Shown here: positions 57,711 through 64,000 of the stretch, one piece after another
How the letters are laid out: every line of letters starts with the position of its first letter
How positions within the stretch are numbered: the first letter of the stretch is position 1
NCBI GenBank assembly: GCA_945787015.1
Contig: CALZGM010000016.1
Location: 1 to 64,000, forward strand
Direction: 5' to 3'
Source of the DNA: an uncultured Roseburia sp.
GTDB lineage: Bacteria; Bacillota; Clostridia; Lachnospirales; Lachnospiraceae
Length of the DNA: 64,000 nt
Translations under genes and position numbers: made by a program
The notes under the pieces: generated by a model
Database searches by the model: none
What the model was told of the DNA's origin: nothing
What the model saw: the letters and a program-made list of their open reading frames with translations, nothing else

Positions 57711-59639
57711 CTACTTATTCATTCTAGTTTCTATCTCTTCCAGCTCCTTCAACCAAATCCGCGCACTGGCATCCGAAGGCATACGCAAATCGCCTCTCGG
57801 TGACACCGCAACGCTACCGACCTTCGGTCCGTCCGGCAGGCAGGAACGTTTAAACTGCTGGCTGAAAAATCTGCGATAGAAATTCCTAAGCCATTTTAAA
57901 ATGGTCTCATCATCGTAAGCACCTGCAAAAGCATATCGAGCCAGACGATAGATTTTCTCCGGTCCGTAGCCAAGACGCAGCATATGATAAAGGAAAAAAT
58001 CGTGAAGTTCATACGGTCCCACTAAATCTTCTGTCTTCTGCGATATCTTACCATCCTCAGGCGGCAGAAGCTCCGGCGACACCGGAGTATCCAACACGTC
58101 TAATAAGACGGCTTCTAAAGCTTTGTCTCCACAGGTATCTGCATAATAACGCACAAGGTGACGCACTAAAGTCTTCGGTACAGAACTGTTGACCGCATAC
58201 ATTGACATATGATCGCCATTATAAGTTGCCCAGCCTAAAGCAAGCTCCGACAAATCCCCTGTTCCGATTACCATACCGCCTGTTTTATTCGCAAGGTCCA
58301 TCAGTATCTGAGTCCGTTCTCTCGCCTGGCTGTTTTCATAAGTCACATCATGCACATTCATATCATGTCCGATATCCTCAAAATGCACCTTCACAGCTTC
58401 TTTAATAGAAATCTCATGAAAATCTGCGCCTAAAGAATGAATCAATTTTACAGCATTCTCGTAAGTGCGATCCGTCGTACCAAATCCCGGCATAGTAACT
58501 GCCTTAATATTCTCGTGTGACATTCCAAGCAAATCAAAAGCCCGCACCGTTACGAGCAATGCCAGTGTCGAATCTAAGCCGCCAGAAATGCCAATGACTG
58601 CGGATTTGCAATGGGCATGCTCCAAACGTTTTTTTAGTCCCATCGCCTGCATGTTAAAGATCTCTTCGCAACGTTTTTTTCTATCCTGCTCACCCTTTGG
58701 AACGAATGGCATCGTCTCAATGACTCGGGTAAGCTTCGTTTCTGTTACTTTAAGGGAAAATGGAATCTCTTTGTATCCATCGAATCTCGTCTCAAAGGTA
58801 GACATTCTGCGTCGTTCCATCTCTAAACGAAATACATCAATTTCTGAATAGATTGTCTCATTTTTAAAACGCTCTGCTTCTGCCAGAACCTTTCCGTTTT
58901 CTGCAATCAGATTATGGGCGGAGTAAACCACATCCTGCGTTGATTCTCCGTCTCCGGCACTGGCATATATATAACCGCAAAGCAGTCTTGCAGACTGCCC
59001 GCTTACGAGACTCTTGCGATAGGTATCTTTTCCTGTCGTCTCATTGGATGCTGATAAATTCACGATGATGCTGGCACCGTTTAATGCATGCAAAATGCTT
59101 GGTGGCATTGGACTCCACAAATCCTCACAGATTTCCACACCCACCTTAAGTTCCGGCAGTTCGCTGCAGGAAAACAGTAGTTTTGTTCCCATTGGCACCG
59201 TAACACCTTCTGCAAACGCCACCTCAACGACTTCCTGCATTCCCTTTGTGAAATGACGCCCCTCATAAAATTCGTTGTAGGTCGGAATATAACTTTTGGG
59301 CACCAATCCAAGAATCTTTCCCTTTGAAACTGCTGCTGCCACATTATATAATTTTCCATGATATACATATGGAAGTCCAACAAAAATCAGGCAATCCATA
59401 TCGCTTGTAAAACCTGCAATTTTTAAAAGTGCATTCTTTGCCTCAGAGAGCAGCTTTTCCTGTAAGAAAAGGTCGCCACAGGTATAACCGGTGATACAAA
59501 GTTCCGGAAGGGCAATGATTTTTGCGCCTCCCGCTGCCGCTTTGGCAATGCAGTCACAAATAAGATCTGTATTATAAGAAGGGTCTGCCACTACAATTTT
59601 CGGTGTTACTGCCGCTACCTTTATAAATCCGTGTTTCAC
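57711..59639 (-). CDS. nadE: Glutamine-dependent NAD+ synthetase
   Basis: The 642-aa enzyme makes NAD from deamido-NAD using glutamine. The N-terminal nitrilase-type glutaminase (1-270) has ALPELCITGYT (Glu), PKSYIPTYNEFYE (Lys) and GVEICEDLWSP (Cys). The synthetase domain has the PP-loop GISGGLDSTLALLV and then TRVLGTGDLSELALGW-type residues (here VIGTGDLSELALGWATYNGD). Start is GTG 59637-59639, sharing its first base with the Hsp33 stop. Length matches bacterial two-domain NadE. Confidence 0.95.
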   Translation of the reverse strand: MKHGFIKVAAVTPKIVVADPSYNTDLICDCIAKAAAGGAKIIALPELCITGYTCGDLFLQEKLLSEAKNALLKIAGFTSDMDCLIFVGLPYVYHGKLYNVAAAVSKGKILGLVPKSYIPTYNEFYEGRHFTKGMQEVVEVAFAEGVTVPMGTKLLFSCSELPELKVGVEICEDLWSPMPPSILHALNGASIIVNLSASNETTGKDTYRKSLVSGQSARLLCGYIYASAGDGESTQDVVYSAHNLIAENGKVLAEAERFKNETIYSEIDVFRLEMERRRMSTFETRFDGYKEIPFSLKVTETKLTRVIETMPFVPKGEQDRKKRCEEIFNMQAMGLKKRLEHAHCKSAVIGISGGLDSTLALLVTVRAFDLLGMSHENIKAVTMPGFGTTDRTYENAVKLIHSLGADFHEISIKEAVKVHFEDIGHDMNVHDVTYENSQARERTQILMDLANKTGGMVIGTGDLSELALGWATYNGDHMSMYAVNSSVPKTLVRHLVRYYADTCGDKALEAVLLDVLDTPVSPELLPPEDGKISQKTEDLVGPYELHDFFLYHMLRLGYGPEKIYRLARYAFAGAYDDETILKWLRNFYRRFFSQQFKRSCLPDGPKVGSVAVSPRGDLRMPSDASARIWLKELEEIETRMNK

Positions 59640-60508
59640 TATTTTCTCATCTCCTTTAAGTCTTCAATGGAAAACTGATATGCCCGGTTACAGAACTGGC
59701 ATTTTACTTCAATCGACTCACCATCGTTAATAATATCGTCCAAATCTTTTCGGCTTAAAGTTGCAATTGCTCTGGATACACGCTCCTTAGAGCAGTCACA
59801 GCGGAATGCCGCCGGCATGGTATCTGTAATTTCTAACCCAAACTCTCCTAAAATAATCTCTAAGATTTCCTCCGGTGTATTTCCATCCTCCAACATTTCC
59901 GTCACGGATTTAATCTCACCGATTTTTTTCTCCAGTTTCTCAATGATATCATCCGGTGTAAAAGGCATCAGCTGGATGATAAAACCTCCGGCCTGCTTTA
60001 CGGAGCTGTCTTTTTCCACTAACACACCAAGTCCCACTGCCGAAGGAATCTGTTCGGAAGTTGCAAAATAATAAGTCAAATCCTCTGCAATTTCACCCGT
60101 CTGTAATACAGTCTGTCCCACATAAGGCTCTTTTAACCCCATATCCTTAATTACACTCATCACACCAAGTCCGAGTGCCCCGCCTACATCCAGTTTTCCC
60201 AGTGCATTGGGTGGCAGTACGACATCGGAAACCTTTGGAAATCCTTTCACATGTCCGGCAGAGTCTGCCGTTACCGTCAGTCCCTGCGCAGGGCCGCTGC
60301 ACTGAATCTGAATGGTAAGCAAGTCCTTTTCTCCCTTCATCATACTGCCCATCATAGAAGCAGCTGATAATAACCGCCCAAGGGCTGCCGTTATCACCGG
60401 TGTTGTATGATGATGTTCTCTCGCCTCTTCTACCATATTTTTAGAAGTAATGGCAAAGGCCCGGATGGAACTGTCTGCTGCCGTTGCTCTTACAATGTAA
60501 TCGTTCAT
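59639..60508 (-). CDS. hslO: Redox-regulated chaperone Hsp33
   Basis: The 289-aa chaperone protects unfolding proteins under oxidative and heat stress. It starts YIVRATAADSSIRAFAITSKN, has the core GEKDLLTIQIQCSGPAQGLTV and the C-terminal zinc switch with four Cys (FRCDCSKERV and KCQFCNRAYQF). Oxidation of these Cys activates it. It overlaps the methyltransferase gene by 4 nt and NadE by 1 nt, so the three are translated from one message. Confidence 0.95.
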   Translation of the reverse strand: MNDYIVRATAADSSIRAFAITSKNMVEEAREHHHTTPVITAALGRLLSAASMMGSMMKGEKDLLTIQIQCSGPAQGLTVTADSAGHVKGFPKVSDVVLPPNALGKLDVGGALGLGVMSVIKDMGLKEPYVGQTVLQTGEIAEDLTYYFATSEQIPSAVGLGVLVEKDSSVKQAGGFIIQLMPFTPDDIIEKLEKKIGEIKSVTEMLEDGNTPEEILEIILGEFGLEITDTMPAAFRCDCSKERVSRAIATLSRKDLDDIINDGESIEVKCQFCNRAYQFSIEDLKEMRK

Positions 60509-61296
60509 GCTATGTTTTTCTCCTGTTCTCTCGCTATAATATAAATCCGTTCGCTATCCTCCCTTACCGGCTCTCTGGTAAAGGCGTCATAGGCTGCCAC
60601 AAACATAAGACCGGCTTCCTTTAGCAAACGTTTTACTGTCTCTAACTCATACACCTTCTGGAAATGGGTTTCTTCATATTTTCTGTACAAATCTCCCTCT
60701 TCCCGGATGAAAAGTGTTAAATCATACTGATTGATGCCATCTTCTTCATCGAAATAATTATCCCAGATAAAACTACCTTCTTCACGGTTTTCACTAATGG
60801 TCGTCTCCCCTAAAAGCGTTTCGTATTTGTATCTGGTATTTAAATCAAAAATAAATAATCCCCCCGGGTCCAGATAATTATTCACCAATTTAAATACGGC
60901 AAGCAGCTCCTCTTCCTCTAAAAGATAATTCATGGAATCGCAGATACTGATGACTGCACGAACGGTTCCATAAAGTTCAAACTCCCGCATGTCCTGTAAG
61001 AGGTAAAGGATGCTGTCATCTTCTGGGGAATCGTCTGATGCCTCGCCGGCATCTTCATATTGATGCTCTCTGGCAATCTCTAACATTTCTTCCGAATTAT
61101 CAATTCCAATCATGTCGTAACCGGCTTTCGAAAGCAGTCTCGTCATCTTTCCTGTACCACAGCCAAGGTCTGCCACCAGCCCATCCTTAATTCCAGCTTC
61201 CACAAGAAGGGATATTACATATTCACTCCACTCATCATAAGGCACATTGTCCATAAACAGATCATAAACCTGTGCAAAACTTGTATATGCTTCCAC
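60505..61296 (-). CDS. SAM-dependent class I methyltransferase
   Basis: The 263-aa enzyme has FAQVYDLFMDNVPYDEWSEYV, SAM motif I LVADLGCGTGKMTRLLSKAGYD, IGIDNSEEMLEIAREH and the LFIFDLNTRYKYE strand. It belongs to the methyltransferase domain 25/UbiE-like group; the substrate is unknown. An acidic insert (residues about 80-95) is unusual. Start is GTG 61294-61296 with AGGCGGTG upstream. It leads the Hsp33-NadE operon. Confidence 0.88.
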   Translation of the reverse strand: MEAYTSFAQVYDLFMDNVPYDEWSEYVISLLVEAGIKDGLVADLGCGTGKMTRLLSKAGYDMIGIDNSEEMLEIAREHQYEDAGEASDDSPEDDSILYLLQDMREFELYGTVRAVISICDSMNYLLEEEELLAVFKLVNNYLDPGGLFIFDLNTRYKYETLLGETTISENREEGSFIWDNYFDEEDGINQYDLTLFIREEGDLYRKYEETHFQKVYELETVKRLLKEAGLMFVAAYDAFTREPVREDSERIYIIAREQEKNIA

Positions 61297-61429
61297 GATT
61301 CACCGCCTGCTTTTTCGCATAATTAATAAGTATTGGTTCTGTCTTTTGGCGTCCTTGCCGACATGACCTTACTCTATAGGCAAGTGTACCAATTTTCCTA
61401 AAGAAAAGCAAGTTTCACCCATTGTCTGC

Positions 61430-61458
61430 TTGATTATTTTTTTTCGAACCATTATACT
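61430..61458 (+). promoter_or_regulatory. Promoter for the 61495 gene
   Basis: TTGATT (61430-61435), 17-nt spacer, TATACT (61453-61458), placed 37 nt before the start codon. Confidence 0.7.
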
Positions 61459-61494
61459 TAACTTGCAGTTTACAGAAAGGCATGGTTTATTTGA

Positions 61495-62538
61495 ATGCAG
61501 GAAAATTATGACCATTACATTTCACGGAATATAAAAGCATATTATAAACGCAGATTGTTTTCTCCTATTGTATATCTGATACTGTTATTAGGTCTGTGGT
61601 TTTTCCTTTCACTTGGTGATTTATTCTTTCCTGATACCCTCACCGCGGATGCCACATTAGACAGTGCATACCGCAATGATGAAAAATACGTCAGTGCCAC
61701 GTTGACGGATTTACATTTTACCGGCTATACCAGAACGTTTTTAGGAAACACAACAGGTTACTATTACTACACCGTCCGCAATGAGGAATGTTTTATTGTT
61801 CTTCTTTCACCAAAATCCTGTGAGGAAGGGCTACCTACGATATCCAAAATTACCTTCTCAGCAGAACTGCTAAAAGGCGGCGACACGTTTTATCTTCTTC
61901 TTGATAACATTGCAAAGGATTTGGAATGGACTGACAATGGTATTAAAAGTAAAGTCTCACCTTATTATTTAAGTGAACCTGACTACAGCCCAATTGGGAA
62001 TTCGCTACTTTTATTATTTATCCTTGTTTCCGGCGGTTATGCATTGATTTCTATTATTTTATCGCTTGCCTTTATTTGTTGGCCGCAACTCTCGCCAACA
62101 TGTCAGGACCTCGGTCTCTATGGCAATGCCAAAGAGCTGTTGGAGCAGGCAGAAGAAGAATTGGCTACACTCCCACAGTTAGCAACCGAAGATATTTTTA
62201 TCACCGAACATTTTTTTATTCTGACTTCCATTTACGGAAATGCAATAATTCCTATTAAGGAAATTATATGGATTTACAAATACTCTACCTTGCACAAATT
62301 CTTATGGTATCACTTTAGTATCTCCTACACACTGCACATTACTGCAAGGAAATACCTGTATGTACAGTGTCCAAAGAATATTAAGTCTAATATCGATGGT
62401 ATTATGGATTATCTTTCCGAAGCCAATCACGATATTTTAGTAGGGTTTAGTGAAGAAAACCGCTTGCGGGTGCAGGAAATTCAGGGAACACCTTTAAAGA
62501 TTGAAAAAGTCGTAAATTTTTTGAAGAAACGTATTTAA
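61495..62538 (+). CDS. Hypothetical membrane protein, 347 aa
   Basis: Family not recognised. Residues 18-42 (LFSPIVYLILLLGLWFFLSLGDLFF) and about 168-193 (LLLLFILVSGGYALISIILSLAFICW) are membrane helices. Between them lies an external beta-rich domain (YVSATLTDLHFTGYTRTF, YYYTVRNEECFIVLL). The cytoplasmic C-terminal part includes ILTSIYGNAIIPIKEIIWIYKY, resembling PH-like or YcxB-type surfaces. Only a weak ribosome site (AGAAAGG, 14 nt away) is seen. It is convergent with the kinase gene. Confidence 0.75.
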   Translation: MQENYDHYISRNIKAYYKRRLFSPIVYLILLLGLWFFLSLGDLFFPDTLTADATLDSAYRNDEKYVSATLTDLHFTGYTRTFLGNTTGYYYYTVRNEECFIVLLSPKSCEEGLPTISKITFSAELLKGGDTFYLLLDNIAKDLEWTDNGIKSKVSPYYLSEPDYSPIGNSLLLLFILVSGGYALISIILSLAFICWPQLSPTCQDLGLYGNAKELLEQAEEELATLPQLATEDIFITEHFFILTSIYGNAIIPIKEIIWIYKYSTLHKFLWYHFSISYTLHITARKYLYVQCPKNIKSNIDGIMDYLSEANHDILVGFSEENRLRVQEIQGTPLKIEKVVNFLKKRI

Positions 62539-62550
62539 AGAGTAACAATG

Positions 62551-63606
62551 TCAATCCCGTTTTAGGTAAAGCAAAATGATGTTTGTAATAGCTCCACATA
62601 TGAATGCTGCCGCACAATACTTACCATAGGAAACAACATAGTCCATGTTTTCTCTTAAATACTGCACCATTCGTATTCCTACTGCAATCTGAGCCGGTAT
62701 TTGCTCTGTTTTATCCCAAAAGCCTGAACCTTCTACTCCACGTAGCACAAAATACCAAATCAGCGCAGCCAGCAATAACAATATCATTTTTGCTATACCA
62801 TGTGGATGGTTTTTTCTCTTTTTTTCTGTTTTTTCACAGTTATTCAAGTCCTCTAAAAGTTCCATGCAGGACTGATATCGGTCTTCGGGATTTATCTGTG
62901 TACACTTCCGGATAATTTTCTCAAGTCTGCCCGATACATCCGCTCTGCAATCTCCGATGGAAGGCAGCCTGTATGGCGGATTTCCCGGGGGATCTCCGGT
63001 AAGCAAATGATAAAGTGTCGCTCCCATGCCATAGATATCAGTCCTTCTATCGGTCTGACCTTTTCCGAAAAATTGTTCCGGTGCAGCATATCCCCTTGTG
63101 CCCAGACATACCGTATCTTCTAAATGTTGTTCTTTATACTCGCGTGCAATACCAAAGTCAATCAGTTTTATATTTCCATCCGGCAGAAGCATAATATTTG
63201 CGGGTTTCATATCACGATAGATAATCGGCGGTTTCTGCGTATGTAAGTAGTGGAGTACTCTGCACAAGTCCTTTGCCCACCGGATTACCTCTTTCTGCGG
63301 CCTCGCTCCTTTTTCCTTAAGAATACTGCTTAACGGTTGTCCTTCTATGTAATCCATGACGACATAAAATACATCCGTCTGATCGATGATAAGCTCAATC
63401 TGCGGTAGAAGAGGATGGTCGAGCTTCTTTAGTACCTTCACTTCTGCCATCGCACTATGAAAGGCGTTTTCCTTCTTCTCAATCTCCTTCATTGCATATT
63501 TCTTACCTTCCCGGTCCATGACTAAATACACATGAGACATACCACCCTTGCCGATTAACTTTAATATTTCATATTTTCCCCCAATCATTGTCCCCGTTTT
63601 AAGCAT
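62551..63606 (-). CDS. Membrane Ser/Thr protein kinase without PASTA domains
   Basis: The 351-aa protein has a Hanks-type kinase domain (residues 10-265): GKGGMSHVYLVMD glycine loop, KKYAMKEIEKK (Lys), YRDMKPANIMLLP (catalytic Asp, YRD instead of HRD), IKLIDFGIARE (DFG), GTRGYAAPEQF. Two hydrophobic segments follow (IAKMILLLLAALIWYFVL at about 275 and CAAAFICGAITNIILLYL at the end). No PASTA repeats are present, so it differs from PknB/StkP. AAGGAAAG precedes the ATG. No phosphatase gene is adjacent. Confidence 0.93.
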   Translation of the reverse strand: MLKTGTMIGGKYEILKLIGKGGMSHVYLVMDREGKKYAMKEIEKKENAFHSAMAEVKVLKKLDHPLLPQIELIIDQTDVFYVVMDYIEGQPLSSILKEKGARPQKEVIRWAKDLCRVLHYLHTQKPPIIYRDMKPANIMLLPDGNIKLIDFGIAREYKEQHLEDTVCLGTRGYAAPEQFFGKGQTDRRTDIYGMGATLYHLLTGDPPGNPPYRLPSIGDCRADVSGRLEKIIRKCTQINPEDRYQSCMELLEDLNNCEKTEKKRKNHPHGIAKMILLLLAALIWYFVLRGVEGSGFWDKTEQIPAQIAVGIRMVQYLRENMDYVVSYGKYCAAAFICGAITNIILLYLKRD

Positions 63607-63718
63607 GTCTTTCCTTCTTTCCTTAAATGATTCGAATCAGGAATTTTCGTCAGATTACTTTGACCTGTGACATTCCAAGCGCTTCCTAAATCCGCTTAGA
63701 ATGAAAAGATATTTCTAT

Positions 63719-63764
63719 AGAAAAAATGCCGGAAAAGGAGGTTTTTCAACCTGCCTTTCCGACA
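63719..63764 (-). terminator. Terminator of glycogen phosphorylase gene
   Basis: A long stem (63727-63743 with 63748-63764, two mismatches) followed on the minus strand by six T. It is 30 nt downstream of the stop codon at 63794. Confidence 0.88.
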
Positions 63765-63793
63765 TTATAACACATATTTTTAAAAAGTAAATC

Positions 63794-64000
63794 CTATTTC
63801 ACTGTTACTTTATCAAGCTTCCAGATATCATCCACATATTCCTGTATGGTTCTGTCAGATGAGAATTTACCGGAGCATGCAATGTTTAAGATTGCACTCT
63901 TTGCCCAGGAAGCCTCGTCTTTGTAAAGATTCATAATCTTCTCCTGTGCTGCTGCATAGGAACGGAAGTCTTTTAAGATGAAGTAGGTGTCCGCATACTG
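63794..64000 (-). CDS. glgP: Glycogen/alpha-glucan phosphorylase, C-terminal end
   Basis: Only the last 68 codons are in the window. They read QYADTYFILKDFRSYAAAQEKI, then AKSAILNIACSGKFSSDRTIQEY (quoted in parts) and end YVDDIWKLDKVTVK before a TAG at 63794-63796. SGKFSSDRTI-EYxxxIW is the conserved C-terminus of PLP-dependent glycogen phosphorylase, which releases glucose 1-phosphate from alpha-1,4 glucans. A strong terminator follows. Confidence 0.92.
   Translation of the reverse strand, partial: QYADTYFILKDFRSYAAAQEKIMNLYKDEASWAKSAILNIACSGKFSSDRTIQEYVDDIWKLDKVTVK

Overview
The window looks like a chromosomal segment of a low-GC, Gram-positive gut Clostridium relative, most likely Lachnospiraceae (Bacillota). 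The pointers are LL-diaminopimelate aminotransferase (DapL), a eukaryotic-type HisA, a class B sortase beside an SPKTG-anchored surface protein, a CpsB/C/D phosphoregulatory operon, a PadR/HAAS/DUF4097 envelope operon, and repeated copies and fragments of the Rpn/PD-(D/E)XK 'transposase' family that is abundant in that group. Genus and species cannot be fixed from the sequence alone. I saw no tRNA, rRNA or CRISPR array.

Layout. 1-19 kb is mostly housekeeping: an edge-truncated Rpn gene, two hypotheticals, dapL, hisA, guaB with a CNNM/CBS membrane protein, a ParA-like ATPase, a RecB-nuclease/DinG-type helicase, a PD-(D/E)XK-like protein followed by three stem-loop repeats, a mannitol dehydrogenase-family oxidoreductase with a divergent AraC regulator, a TPR-GGDEF protein, a NUDIX hydrolase, an aldose epimerase and a CapA-like protein. 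19-30 kb is an accessory zone: broken Rpn and XRE genes, an HTH-UDP-glucose dehydrogenase fusion with a nucleotide-sugar epimerase, an intact Rpn gene, a RAYT transposase-DprA fusion, a RelE/Phd toxin-antitoxin pair, an IS4-type insertion sequence, four REP-like palindromes, a ~400-nt region with nested inverted repeats that may be a structured RNA, and a 111-bp MITE with a perfect 8-bp target duplication.

30-46 kb is one long leftward exopolysaccharide operon. It encodes a complete-looking GDP-6-deoxy-heptose route (GmhA, HddA, HddC-GmhB fusion, dehydratase, reductase), two UDP-galactopyranose mutases (one frameshifted), flippase, polymerase, glycosyltransferases, an acetyltransferase with an in-frame stop, and the initiating sugar-phosphate transferase. 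Its promoter and leader are a decayed duplicate of the cpsB promoter and gene that lie intact at 53.6-54.4 kb. 46-48.5 kb holds an ATPase/DUF4869-like pair with its own dyad-bearing promoter, bracketed by two related 3' ends of Rpn genes.

48.5-57.5 kb carries sortase B, its probable SPKTG substrate, and the cps control operon (CpsB, CpsC, CpsD, a degenerate GH3-like membrane protein, an LCP ligase). This operon probably controls length and attachment of the polymer made by the upstream-facing 30-46 kb cluster. A PadR-controlled envelope operon and a second PD-(D/E)XK paralogue follow. 57.7-64 kb returns to core genes: NAD synthetase, Hsp33 and a methyltransferase in overlapping order, a membrane protein, a Ser/Thr kinase, and the C-terminal end of glycogen phosphorylase.
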